From positions 1-10,653 of the forward strand of contig CAZMTP010000046.1 of NCBI GenBank assembly GCA_964569185.1: a stretch of 10,653 bases of DNA. The letters run 5' to 3'. The notes beneath the pieces are model-generated. The model did no database searches. It had not been told where the DNA came from and saw only the letters and a list, made by a program, of their open reading frames with translations. Shown here piece by piece: positions 1 to 8,392 of this stretch. The stretch is from DATIJP01 sp964569185. GTDB taxonomy: Bacteria; Chlamydiota; Chlamydiia; Chlamydiales; Rhabdochlamydiaceae. Numbering within the stretch: the stretch's first letter is position 1; every line of letters starts with the position of its first letter. The position numbers and the translations under genes are program-made.

Positions 1-95
1 AAAACTTTATTCTTAGAGCAGCAGCTGCTTAAAATTTCCTAAAGTCGAGTCTGTGTTCTCTAGAGAGAACGCAGTGAACGGGTGGTTGAAATTTC
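1..95. other. Intergenic region downstream of mfd, no gene supported
   Basis: No coding region can be supported in this stretch between the window edge and the mfd stop. It contains a perfect 10-base palindrome (AGCAGCTGCT, 20-29) and a longer imperfect inverted repeat at 51-74 (listed separately). On the minus strand, where mfd transcription would run out, I see no hairpin followed by a clear T run, so a classical intrinsic terminator for mfd is not evident here. The terminator may lie further left, outside the window. Confidence 0.6.
51..74. repeat. Imperfect inverted repeat (hairpin) after mfd
   Basis: GTTCTC (55-60) and GAGAAC (65-70) form a perfect 6-base-pair stem around the loop TAGA. 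The stem extends to CTG (51-53) with CAG (72-74), with T54 facing G71. That pair is a G-U wobble in a plus-strand RNA but an A-C mismatch in a minus-strand RNA. There is no T tract after it on either strand. It could be a minor RNA processing signal or a protein-binding palindrome; no function can be assigned. Confidence 0.4.
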
Positions 96-3000
96 TTAAG
101 ATCCCAAATCAAGACATTGGAGAACTATCCTTTCGAGCTCCTGAGGGGATTTGAAACGGGGCAGCGGAATATCTTTCTGTTCCACCATTTTACCGCGCTG
201 TTTTTCTACATGTAAATGGGTGTTAAATTTAAGCAGCGTATAGCCTTTTTGCGAAGCCGCAATCCGAATGCGTGTGAGATGATAAAGCCAGAGCACAGGA
301 GGAGGAGGCGGACCAAAACGGTCTTTCATCTCTTCTAGCAAAGCCGCTGTCTCTTCAAATGAGGTGGCTTCGCCCAATCGATGGTAGATTTCCATACGCA
401 GCGACGGCTCATTGATATAATCTTCGGGGAGTTTGGCATCAAAAGGAAATTCCATTTTGGTCTCAATGAAATTGGGCATCGTTTTCTTTTTCATCGCTTC
501 AATGGCGCGCTTGAGTAGTTTGCAATAGAGATGGAAGCCAATCGCTGAAATCTGGCCCGACTGTTCTGTGCCTAAAATATCCCCCGCCCCGCGAATTTCA
601 AGATCGCGCATCGCCACTTTCATGCCGCCGCCAAAGCTGGAGGCTTCCACTAGCGCAGAGACTCTTTTTTGTGCGAGTTCCGGCAAACGGCGTCCTTTGG
701 GCACCAGTAAATAGGCATAGGCGGGGCGATTCCAACGGCCAACCCGCCCGCGCATCTGATAAAGGTCGGCTAGACCAAAATGTTGTGCTTGATCGATCAG
801 GATCGTATTTGCATTGGGGATATCAATGCCATTTTCCACGATGGTGGTGGCAATTAAAATGTCGACGGCTCCGCTTTTAAACGCATGGAAAATCTCATCG
901 ATCTCATCGGAGTCCATTTGTCCATGCGAAACTGCCACACGCGCCTCTGGCAGCAGTTTTTGCACCTCTTCTTGGATTTTATGAATGGTCTCGACGCGGT
1001 TATGAATAAAAAAAGCTTGGCCATCGCGCGACAATTCGCGCAGCAGCGCATTTTGGATGATCGAAGGATCTCTTTCACACACATGGGTCTTGATGGGCAA
1101 ACGGTCTTGCGGCGGCGTATTGATCAGAGAGACATCTTTAATGCCCACAAGCGACATGTATAGCGTCCGGGGGATGGGCGTGGCAGAAAGGGTGATGCAA
1201 TCGACGCCTGTTTTGAGTTTTTTCAAATGCTCTTTTGCGCGCACGCCAAACCGCTGCTCTTCATCGATGATAATGAGACCTAAATCTTTAAATAATACAT
1301 CTTTCCCAATCAGACGGTGTGTGCCAATCAGAATATCGATCTCTCCTTTTTTTACTTTTTCCACTGTTTCTTTTACCTCTTTAGGGGAAATAAAACGGGA
1401 GACAATGCCAATCCTAATAGGAAAATTGGCCATGCGTTCTGAAAAGGTCTCAAAATGTTGCATCGCCAGCACTGTGGTAGGCACAAGCACGGCGACCTGC
1501 TTTTTCCCATCGACTACCGCTTTAAAAGCAGCGCGCATCGCCACCTCTGTTTTTCCATAGCCCACATCGCCGCAAATAAGACGGTCCATCGCTTTCCCTG
1601 AGAGCATATCCTGTTTAATCGCAGCGATCGCAGCCAGCTGGTCCTCGGTTTCCACAAAAGGAAATTCTGATTCAAACGAAAGAAGTAGTTCGCTATCAGA
1701 CTGGAATTGGAATCCCCCCTGAATTTCTCGCGCAGCGCTCATGTGCAATAGATCACGCGCATAGCCGATGATCGCTTTTTGCGTGTCAAAACGGGCGCGC
1801 TGCCATCGTTTGGTGCCCAGCTGTGTGAGCGTGGGCATCTCTTCTTTGGCGCCAATATAGCGCGATACAAGATAGCTTGAGGCGATCGGAACATAGAGTT
1901 TGCTTTCTTCGGCATACTCGATCACCATAAACTCACTTTCTTGACCCAAGTGATTCGGTTTTTTTTCAATGCCTAAATATTTTCCAATTCCATTGTGGAA
2001 ATGGACCACAAGATCTCCTGGGGAAAGATCATGGAATTCTGCCAGGGGACTATGGTAGTTGGAACGCCATTTCTGTCTGCGGATACGAAAGCGCCGTGTG
2101 AACTCTGTCATGGGCAAAAGGGCCAGAGGACTATCTGTCAGTGCAAAACCGCTGGAAAGGTAGGCCCGTTCAAAAATGGTATTTTTAGGGAGAGAAATTC
2201 TTTCCTCTTGAAGACGGGTTTTCAGCGCATTTTCTTCCGATTCAGTGGAACATAGAAGATGTAATTCTAAGTCTGTTTTAGAAAGGCGGTGGATGCCTTG
2301 CAAAATCTCGTGAGGGGAAGTGGCCGCTATATCGTCAGAGGGAGAAAAGTAGTCGCTAATGTCACGAAAGGGATGCGCGCATCGTTTGCACTGAATTTTA
2401 GTATCAAAAATCTGAAATTCCAATGGCTGCAAAGGCGTTTTGCCTGAATAAAAATCTCGTCCTATTTTTTTAGGCAGATGGGTTTCAGAAAGCTCTTCTG
2501 CCCTTTCATAGCTCCAGAGCATGCAATGCAGCCCCTTCATCTGCTCTAAAAGCTGCTGCATCGTTCCAAACAAGCGGGATTTGGCTCCTGGCATTCCTTT
2601 AAAAGCCACATACCGGTCTTCTAAAGAGAGAAGATCATCAAAAACAATCAGCGTATTTTTACCAAGATAGTCTAAGAGTGTGCTTAAATGCTCTTCTGTT
2701 TTCAATAAGTTGGCCTCAGAGGCAGGGACAATAAAAACTTCGGAAACTTTTGTAATCGATTTTTGCGATGCAGGGTCATAGGTACGAATCGAATCGATGG
2801 TGTCGCCAAAAAACTCGATGCGCACAGGATCAAAAGAGGAGAGAGGAAAAAGATCGATAATGCCTTGGCGCTTTGCAAATTCGCCTTTGTCAGAGGCCAC
2901 CTTCTCTCTTCTATATCCTAAAAAAGTGAGGTGGCGGATCGCCGCTTCAAATCCGATCTCATCACCAATCTTCCATGTTTTATAAAGCGGCTTTAATGTT

Positions 3001-3374
3001 TTTGGAGAGACTATTTTTTGCAGCAGGGATTGCAGCGGACAAAAAATCAGCTGCGGTTTGTGCTCTCCCAGAAGCTGCGATAAGATAAGAAATCGTTTGC
3101 CCACAATATCGGGGCTCGGAGGGATCTCCTCTCCAGGTAGGGTTTCCCAAGAGGGGAACTCTAAAAATTTCAGTCCAAAATAATCTAGATCATCGATGAT
3201 ACGGTTTTCTCTTCTTTCTCCAGTGACTACTAAAATATTTTTGCCTGTGGCACGCAGGGTTAAAGAGAGAAGAGCGGCTTTGGGAGCATCCCAGAGCCCT
3301 TCAAGTAAAAGCGAAGATTCTTTTTGGATGAGCTGGCTAAATAGGGCCAGCTGCGGACTTTTTTCTAAGTTCAC
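96..3374 (-). CDS. mfd: Transcription-repair coupling factor Mfd (superfamily 2 DNA translocase)
   Basis: Mfd is a cytoplasmic ATP-driven translocase. It binds upstream of RNA polymerase stalled at a lesion, pushes it off and recruits UvrA for nucleotide excision repair. The 1092 residues are close to the usual length (about 1150). Roughly 1-330 match the UvrB-like module, including a GIIDLFP...RIEFFGD stretch (171-190). A CarD/RID-type polymerase-binding segment starts near 450 (SPGDLVVHFHNGIGKYLG). The helicase motifs are Walker A GDVGYGKT (602-609), DEEQ (704-707), SAT (730-732), IVENGIDIP (845-853) and QMRGRVGR (873-880). A C-terminal TRCF domain follows. The start is GTG at 3374-3372 and overlaps the alaS stop (GTGA), with no clear Shine-Dalgarno sequence, which suggests translational coupling. 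The stop is TAA. All motif residues are present, so the protein should be active. Confidence 0.98.
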   Translation of the reverse strand: MNLEKSPQLALFSQLIQKESSLLLEGLWDAPKAALLSLTLRATGKNILVVTGERRENRIIDDLDYFGLKFLEFPSWETLPGEEIPPSPDIVGKRFLILSQLLGEHKPQLIFCPLQSLLQKIVSPKTLKPLYKTWKIGDEIGFEAAIRHLTFLGYRREKVASDKGEFAKRQGIIDLFPLSSFDPVRIEFFGDTIDSIRTYDPASQKSITKVSEVFIVPASEANLLKTEEHLSTLLDYLGKNTLIVFDDLLSLEDRYVAFKGMPGAKSRLFGTMQQLLEQMKGLHCMLWSYERAEELSETHLPKKIGRDFYSGKTPLQPLEFQIFDTKIQCKRCAHPFRDISDYFSPSDDIAATSPHEILQGIHRLSKTDLELHLLCSTESEENALKTRLQEERISLPKNTIFERAYLSSGFALTDSPLALLPMTEFTRRFRIRRQKWRSNYHSPLAEFHDLSPGDLVVHFHNGIGKYLGIEKKPNHLGQESEFMVIEYAEESKLYVPIASSYLVSRYIGAKEEMPTLTQLGTKRWQRARFDTQKAIIGYARDLLHMSAAREIQGGFQFQSDSELLLSFESEFPFVETEDQLAAIAAIKQDMLSGKAMDRLICGDVGYGKTEVAMRAAFKAVVDGKKQVAVLVPTTVLAMQHFETFSERMANFPIRIGIVSRFISPKEVKETVEKVKKGEIDILIGTHRLIGKDVLFKDLGLIIIDEEQRFGVRAKEHLKKLKTGVDCITLSATPIPRTLYMSLVGIKDVSLINTPPQDRLPIKTHVCERDPSIIQNALLRELSRDGQAFFIHNRVETIHKIQEEVQKLLPEARVAVSHGQMDSDEIDEIFHAFKSGAVDILIATTIVENGIDIPNANTILIDQAQHFGLADLYQMRGRVGRWNRPAYAYLLVPKGRRLPELAQKRVSALVEASSFGGGMKVAMRDLEIRGAGDILGTEQSGQISAIGFHLYCKLLKRAIEAMKKKTMPNFIETKMEFPFDAKLPEDYINEPSLRMEIYHRLGEATSFEETAALLEEMKDRFGPPPPPVLWLYHLTRIRIAASQKGYTLLKFNTHLHVEKQRGKMVEQKDIPLPRFKSPQELERIVLQCLDLGS

Positions 3375-5998
3375 GAAAGTAAAAGTTGTTGTGCAGTTTC
3401 CATCACTTGTGGCAGCCCGGCAGGATTTTTTCCTCCTGCAGAGGCGCTGTCTGCTTTCCCGCCGCCACCACCGTTGATCAAGGGGGCCAACTCTTTAATC
3501 AGCTCACCGGCATTAATCCCTTTTTTCACAAGATCGGGACTGACTCGAATCAGGAGTTGGCAGCGTTCAGCCAAGGGCAATCCCAAGACTAGCACAAGCG
3601 ATTTGGACAGATGCATGATCTCTTCTGCAAGAAGCAGCAGCTCTTCGAGTTCCAAATGAACAATTTTCCCTAAGAAGGGGATGCCGTCGAGTTGGACTAC
3701 TTCAGAAGAGAGCTCTTGGGCTAGTTGTTTCACCCCTACATGCTTTAGCGCACGCATCTCTTTTTTCTGCTTTTCATTTTCTTCAAGTAGTTGGGTGGCC
3801 CGTTCCACTAATTTCGCAGGTGTTGTTTTCAAAAGAGCTGCGGCCTCATTTAAAAGATCTTCCTGTTTTCGGGCAAATTCCTCTGCCGCTTTTCCGCAGG
3901 CAGCCTCAATCCTTCGTACACCTGCGGCGATGCTAGTTTCTTTTAAGATACGGAAGTAGCCAATGGTTCCTGTGCTTGCAGTGTGCGTGCCGCCACAAAG
4001 CTCTTTGGATTCTTCGATGTCCACAACGCGGACAGACTTGCCATATTTTTCTCCAAAAAACTGCTTAATTTCCGGCTTTTTTTGCGCCTCTTCATAGGAG
4101 AGTTCGTAGGTTTTGACCGGGCGGTCTTGCCGTATCATTTCATTCACTAAATCCTCTACTTGCCTAATTTCTTCAGGGGAGAGCGGCTTATGATGGCTAA
4201 AATCAAAGCGCAATCTTTTTTCTTCCACAAGAGAGCCTGCTTGACGGATATGGCCGCCCAAAACTTTCTGCAAGGCAAAATGGAGCAGATGCGTCGCAGT
4301 GTGGTGGTTAGCAACGCCCTGTCTGCGTTTTTCATCGATGCGCGCTAAGACTGTGTCTCCCACCGAGAGCGAGCCCTGTTCGAGAATCCCTAAGTGGACG
4401 ATCACACCAGGAAGCGGATTTTGACAGTGGGTCACCTTGAAACTGGTTCTATCATGCGTAAGAGTGCCAATATCGGCCACCTGGCCTCCTTTTTCCGCAT
4501 AAAAAGGAGTGCGGCTGAGCAGAATCATTCCTTCTTCTTTTGCATTTAATGTTTTGACAAATTCTCTATTCTTCACAATGCCGACAATCTGACTTAGCGC
4601 TTCTGTTTCAGCATAACCGACAAATTCTGCAGGACCATGTTTGGAGATAAAAGATTTGAAAAGATTTTCTTCCGCTTCTTGCGCATGGGCCGTTTGAGCC
4701 CCACGCGATTTTTCTTTGGCCTGGTTTTCTAAAAGCTCAAAAGTTTCCATATTCACCTTTAGTCCTGTATCTTTGGCAATCAGTAGAATTTCCTCGAGAG
4801 GAAATCCATAAGTATCTTTTAATTTGAAAGCATCTTCCCCTGAAATTTCTTTCAACGGATTTTTTAAAGATTTTTCAATCACTCCGTTCAAAATATTGCC
4901 GCCGCGCTTGAGCGTGCGGTTAAATTGCTCTTCTTCCAGAGTTAAAATTTCAGCAATCCGGTGCTCTGCTGTGACAAGCTCATGATAGTCTTCTCCCATC
5001 GCTTCTACAAGCGCGGGGAGGATTTGCGCTAAAAAGGGATCGTTCAGCCCTAAAATTTTCCCATAGCGCACAGCACGGCGAAGCAGTTTGCGGAGCACAT
5101 AGCCGCGCTCCACATTACTTGGCTGCGCGCCATCTGCAATCGCAAATGATAAAGAGCGTAAATGGTCTGCGATCACATGGAACGCGGGCGCACTCTGCAT
5201 ATCTTGCGGAATGTAGTGTTTACGAGACACTTTTTCAATGGCACGGATGATATGTTGAAAAATATCGGTGAGAAACACATTGTTCACATGCATTTTTAAA
5301 GAGACAATTCTTTCCAGCCCTGCACCCGTATCGATCGATTGGCTAGGGAGGGGCGTGAATTTACCTGTAGCGTCGCGATTGAACTGCATGAAGACCAGAT
5401 TCCAAAACTCTAAGTAGCGCTCTCCCGTCAAATCTTCTTTAGGATTTTTTGCGGGCCCATATTTTTCGCCGCGATCAAAGAGCAGTTCAGAGCAGGGACC
5501 GCAAGGGCCAGTGTCTCCCATCGCCCAAAAATTTTCTTTTTCTCCCATGCGCACAATCCGTTTTTCCGGCACATATTTTTGCCAGATCACGTAGGCCTCT
5601 TCATCTTTTTCAAAAACAGTCGGCCAGATTTTCTCTGCAGGGAATTCAAAGATTGTAGTGGCTACTTCCCACGCATATTCGATCGCTTTTTCCTTGAAAT
5701 AGTCGCCAAAAGAAAAATTCCCGAGCATTTCAAAAAAGGTGAGATGTCGGCTCGTATGCCCCACATTGTCTAAATCGTTATGTTTGCCGCCGACACGGAT
5801 GCATTTTTGGCTTGTGGTGGCCCGTTTGTAGTCGCGGACAGTTTTACCTAAAAAAACATCTTTAAACTGGTTCATTCCGGCATTGGTAAAAAGCAGCGTC
5901 GGATCATCGTGAGGCACGACAGAAGAAGAGGGAACCACCATGTGGCCCTTCTGCTTAAAATAGTGAAGGAATTTTCTGCGGATCTCTTGAGAAAGCAT
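3371..5998 (-). CDS. alaS: Alanine--tRNA ligase
   Basis: This enzyme charges tRNA(Ala) with alanine in the cytoplasm and hydrolyses Ser/Gly mischarged tRNA. At 875 residues it matches the E. coli enzyme (876). The N-terminal class II catalytic core includes FTNAGMNQFKDVFLG (37-51), GDTGPCGPCSE (161-171) and motif 3 DTGAGLER (223-230). The editing domain carries its zinc ligands in HHTATH (H566, H570) and CGGTH (C668, H672). The C-terminal DHHA1 domain ends with a glycine-rich GGGGGKADSASAGG (843-856). The ATG start gives the expected N-terminus (SQEIRRKFLHYFKQKGH). The gene is the promoter-proximal member of an alaS-mfd transcription unit and overlaps mfd by 4 bases. I see no strong Shine-Dalgarno sequence before it. 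The protein is intact with nothing missing. Confidence 0.99.
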   Translation of the reverse strand: MLSQEIRRKFLHYFKQKGHMVVPSSSVVPHDDPTLLFTNAGMNQFKDVFLGKTVRDYKRATTSQKCIRVGGKHNDLDNVGHTSRHLTFFEMLGNFSFGDYFKEKAIEYAWEVATTIFEFPAEKIWPTVFEKDEEAYVIWQKYVPEKRIVRMGEKENFWAMGDTGPCGPCSELLFDRGEKYGPAKNPKEDLTGERYLEFWNLVFMQFNRDATGKFTPLPSQSIDTGAGLERIVSLKMHVNNVFLTDIFQHIIRAIEKVSRKHYIPQDMQSAPAFHVIADHLRSLSFAIADGAQPSNVERGYVLRKLLRRAVRYGKILGLNDPFLAQILPALVEAMGEDYHELVTAEHRIAEILTLEEEQFNRTLKRGGNILNGVIEKSLKNPLKEISGEDAFKLKDTYGFPLEEILLIAKDTGLKVNMETFELLENQAKEKSRGAQTAHAQEAEENLFKSFISKHGPAEFVGYAETEALSQIVGIVKNREFVKTLNAKEEGMILLSRTPFYAEKGGQVADIGTLTHDRTSFKVTHCQNPLPGVIVHLGILEQGSLSVGDTVLARIDEKRRQGVANHHTATHLLHFALQKVLGGHIRQAGSLVEEKRLRFDFSHHKPLSPEEIRQVEDLVNEMIRQDRPVKTYELSYEEAQKKPEIKQFFGEKYGKSVRVVDIEESKELCGGTHTASTGTIGYFRILKETSIAAGVRRIEAACGKAAEEFARKQEDLLNEAAALLKTTPAKLVERATQLLEENEKQKKEMRALKHVGVKQLAQELSSEVVQLDGIPFLGKIVHLELEELLLLAEEIMHLSKSLVLVLGLPLAERCQLLIRVSPDLVKKGINAGELIKELAPLINGGGGGKADSASAGGKNPAGLPQVMETAQQLLLS

Positions 5999-6146
5999 AG
6001 AGACAATTTAACCATATGGAATCATATAATTTCAACTCAACATGCCCGTATGCCCGAATAGCTGCATGGGTTTATCAAGATTTTTTTTGGCATCCTCCAC
6101 ATCCTGTTCTCTGAACAAATTAATGGTAGTCAAAAAAAGTGATTTT

Positions 6147-6228
6147 GATAAAATGGGGGGCATAACCCTGGCTTTGTTGAAGACTGACGCTACGCGTCGG
6201 GAGTAGTGTAGGCAAGCTGGGGTTTTTT
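6147..6228 (+). terminator. Terminator-shaped structured element, possible small RNA or attenuator
   Basis: CCCTGGCTTTG (6166-6176) pairs with CAAGCTGGGG (6213-6222). The outer stem has ten pairs, including two G-U wobbles, and one bulged T. Inside it, CTGACGC (6184-6190) and GCGTCGG (6194-6200) form a second hairpin around TAC. Six Ts follow immediately (6223-6228), then CTTTCTATC and another T run. Together this has the shape of a Rho-independent terminator on the plus strand. A -10-like TAAAAT (6149-6154), with TAGTCA (6127-6132) 16 bases before it, would start a transcript at about 6161. That gives a 65-70-base RNA made almost entirely of this structure. No plus-strand gene lies just upstream to need a terminator, so a small RNA, a tkt leader attenuator or a degraded insertion-sequence end are the alternatives. 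Confidence 0.4.
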
Positions 6229-6258
6229 CTTTCTATCTTTTTTTTACGAAATTGCTGC

Positions 6259-6300
6259 TTGAATCTTATGGAGGTCCAAGATAAATTTTCCTGGTATACA
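6259..6300 (+). promoter_or_regulatory. Candidate tkt promoter
   Basis: Two overlapping possibilities precede tkt. One is an extended -10 (TGG then TATACA, 6292-6300) without a good -35. The other is TTGAAT (6259-6264) with ATAAAT (6281-6286) at a 16-base spacing. Either would give a leader of roughly 75-95 bases starting after the structured element at 6147-6228. These are weak consensus matches in AT-rich DNA and are inferred mainly from position. Confidence 0.25.
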
Positions 6301-6369
6301 CATCGTGATTCAAAGATATTGATGCCAGGGTAGGCAAAAAGCCAAGTTTTGGATTGAGATGTGTAAGAC

Positions 6370-6374
6370 AGGAG
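6370..6374 (+). promoter_or_regulatory. Ribosome binding site of tkt
   Basis: AGGAG lies 10 bases before the ATG at 6385. It is a good Shine-Dalgarno match with slightly long spacing and supports that start codon. It is the clearest ribosome binding site in the window. Confidence 0.65.
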
Positions 6375-6384
6375 CGAATCGATC

Positions 6385-8376
6385 ATGGAAGAGGAACTTA
6401 AAAAACAGCTGAGTCGCATTGCAAATACCATCCGACAACTCTCAATAGACGCAGTAGAAAAAGCTAACTCTGGCCATCCAGGCCTTCCCATGGGATGTGC
6501 CGAATTTGGCGCCTTTCTATGGGGAACTTTTCTAAGATACAATCCAAAAAATCCTAAATGGCTGGGGCGCGACCGCTTTATTCTCTCTGCAGGCCATGGC
6601 TGCATGCTGCTCTACTCCTGTCTCCATTTAAGCGGCTATCCACTCACTTTGGATGATATTAAACATTTTCGACAGCTCCATTCAAAAACCCCAGGACACC
6701 CCGAATACCATATCACCGAAGGAGTAGAAGCGACCACCGGTCCCTTAGGACAAGGAGTGGCCAATGCCGTAGGACAAGCGCTTGGTCTTAAAATTTTAGG
6801 CGCAGAATTTAATTCGCCAGAATTCCCTCTTTTCAATAGCAAAGTGATCTGTCTGGCAGGCGATGGCTGCATCATGGAAGGAATCTCTTCAGAAGCCTCC
6901 TCTTTTGCAGGCCACTTGGGGTTGGATAACCTTATTCTTGTTTACGATGCCAATAAAGTCTGTCTTGATGGTCCCTTGCCAGAATGCTGCTCTGAAAATA
7001 CTAAAATGCGCTACCAAGCTTACGGCTGGGATACCTATGAAATTGACGGGTACGATTTTGATGCGATGGAAAAAACATTCAATGAGATCCGCAAAAATCA
7101 GAAACGGCCCTGTCTTGTTCTGATGCATACGATCATTGGAAAAGGGTCGCCGCATAAAGCAGGAACACATGAAGCGCATGGAGCTCCTTTAGGACATGAT
7201 GAAGTGGAAGCCACACGCCATGCATTGGGCCTGTCCGAAGAAGATTTTTTTATTCCAAATACAGTGAAAACGTTCTTTGAAAACAAATTAGAAAAAGATC
7301 TCCAACTTGAACAGAAATGGAAAGAACTATTTCGCGCTTTTTCAGAGGCGCGCCCCGACCTCTATCAGCGGTTTATGAAAATGGTGGAAAAAAAGCTCCC
7401 AGAAGATTTGGAGCAAAAACTGCATGCGATTGCCATGAAAAATCCTTTAGCGGGAAGAGCTGCCTCACAGCAATGTTTGGATCTTCTAGGGGAACAGCTG
7501 CCCTTTTTGATTGGAGGGTCGGCCGACCTTTCTGGTTCTGACCGCACTTTGATGAAAAAATATCCGCTGATTGCGCCCGGCAAATTTTTAGGTCGTAATA
7601 TCAAATATGGCGTGCGCGAATTTTCTATGGCGGCGGAGGCTGCTGGTTTAGCGCAAACTGATATGTTTGTGCCTTATGTGGGAACTTTTTTGACCTTTTC
7701 CGATTATATGCGCAACGCGATCCGTTTAGCGGCGCTCTCCAAAATTCAGGTGATCTACCAGTTCACACATGACTCTGTTTTTCTTGGAGAAGATGGGCCC
7801 ACGCACCAACCGGTCGAACATCTGGCCGCACTCCGTGCGATGCCGCAGCTGCAAGTGATCCGCCCTGCAGACAATTGGGAAGTGAAAATGTCTTGGATTG
7901 CTGCGCTACGCTACCGCGGACCTACAGCGCTTATTCTTTCCAGGCAGTCGCTCCCTGAACTTTCTGAAACCAATGTGCCTTATGATGCAGGAGTGGGCAA
8001 GGGAGCCTACATTCTACGGAAAGAAAAATCAGGCGTACCCGATTTTACGCTGATGGCGACAGGCTCTGAAGTGTGGCTTGCTTTAGATGTGGCCACTGCA
8101 CTGACCAAACAGGGGAAATCGGTGCGTGTGATCTCGATGCCTTGCTGGGAAATTTTTGAAGCCCAAAGCGAAAAATATCGTCTTTCGGTGATTGGCGGCA
8201 ATTTAGGAAAGCGAGTCAGTATTGAAGCCGGAGTGAGCTTTGGCTGGCGGAAATGGATTGGACCCGAAGGGATTCCGATTAGCATCGAAACGTTTGGAGA
8301 ATCGGCCCCCTATAGCGATCTTCAAGTAGAGTTTGGTTTTAATGTAGATGCGATCCTTCATCGACTGCTTGCATAG
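6385..8376 (+). CDS. tkt: Transketolase
   Basis: Transketolase is a thiamine-diphosphate enzyme. It moves two-carbon ketol units between sugar phosphates in the non-oxidative pentose phosphate pathway, linking ribose 5-phosphate and erythrose 4-phosphate to glycolysis. The 663 residues match the bacterial norm. The cofactor domain has NSGHPGLPMG (28-37), a GPLGQG loop (119-124) and the ThDP motif starting GDGCIMEG (159-166) and ending YDAN (187-190). The pyrimidine-binding domain carries YGVREF with the conserved Glu412. The THDSVFLGEDGPTHQPVEH stretch (461-479) holds the active-site histidines H462 and H474. The C-terminal domain includes MATGSEV (557-563). The start is ATG with AGGAG upstream, and the stop is TAG. 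The gene is divergent from alaS, as I recall for Chlamydiaceae tkt. The long inverted repeat begins 16 bases after its stop. Nothing is missing. Confidence 0.97.
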   Translation: MEEELKKQLSRIANTIRQLSIDAVEKANSGHPGLPMGCAEFGAFLWGTFLRYNPKNPKWLGRDRFILSAGHGCMLLYSCLHLSGYPLTLDDIKHFRQLHSKTPGHPEYHITEGVEATTGPLGQGVANAVGQALGLKILGAEFNSPEFPLFNSKVICLAGDGCIMEGISSEASSFAGHLGLDNLILVYDANKVCLDGPLPECCSENTKMRYQAYGWDTYEIDGYDFDAMEKTFNEIRKNQKRPCLVLMHTIIGKGSPHKAGTHEAHGAPLGHDEVEATRHALGLSEEDFFIPNTVKTFFENKLEKDLQLEQKWKELFRAFSEARPDLYQRFMKMVEKKLPEDLEQKLHAIAMKNPLAGRAASQQCLDLLGEQLPFLIGGSADLSGSDRTLMKKYPLIAPGKFLGRNIKYGVREFSMAAEAAGLAQTDMFVPYVGTFLTFSDYMRNAIRLAALSKIQVIYQFTHDSVFLGEDGPTHQPVEHLAALRAMPQLQVIRPADNWEVKMSWIAALRYRGPTALILSRQSLPELSETNVPYDAGVGKGAYILRKEKSGVPDFTLMATGSEVWLALDVATALTKQGKSVRVISMPCWEIFEAQSEKYRLSVIGGNLGKRVSIEAGVSFGWRKWIGPEGIPISIETFGESAPYSDLQVEFGFNVDAILHRLLA

Positions 8377-8392
8377 AGTGTTCCCTGTTTTT

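Larger units (their letters stand above)
5999..6384. other. Divergent intergenic region alaS / tkt
   Basis: This 386-base spacer separates two divergent genes, so both promoters should lie in it. Near alaS it is AT-rich, with a CCATATGG palindrome (6012-6019), a TATGAT -10-like hexamer on the minus strand (6026-6021, no convincing -35), and a tandem ATGCCCG pair (6042-6048 and 6050-6056). A T8 run sits at 6081-6088. Next to it is an ATCCT-CC-ACATCCTG stretch (6092-6106) related to the repeat after tkt. From 6147 to 6240 there is a structured element followed by T runs (listed separately). From 6241 to 6384 lies the likely tkt promoter and leader. The open frame crossing part of this region on the minus strand has no recognisable protein character. 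Confidence 0.6.

Noticed and set aside
1057..1560. Plus-strand open frame of 167 codons inside mfd
   Set aside because: It is antisense to the conserved helicase motifs of mfd; serine-, threonine- and arginine-rich composition is typical of a reversed coding frame.
6153..6203. Sixteen-codon open frame (ATG at 6153, TAG at 6201) inside the structured element, considered as a leader peptide
   Set aside because: It has no ribosome binding site, overlaps the predicted transcript start and shows no run of regulatory codons, so a leader-peptide attenuator is not supported.
6155..6228. Possible tRNA in the folded element upstream of tkt
   Set aside because: The size is right but there is no T-loop GTTCGA motif, no acceptor stem pairing the ends and no anticodon arm in the expected place.
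6120..6605. Minus-strand open frame of 161 codons in the alaS-tkt spacer and tkt 5' end
   Set aside because: It begins inside tkt on the opposite strand, would cover the tkt ribosome binding site and start, and shows no protein-family character.
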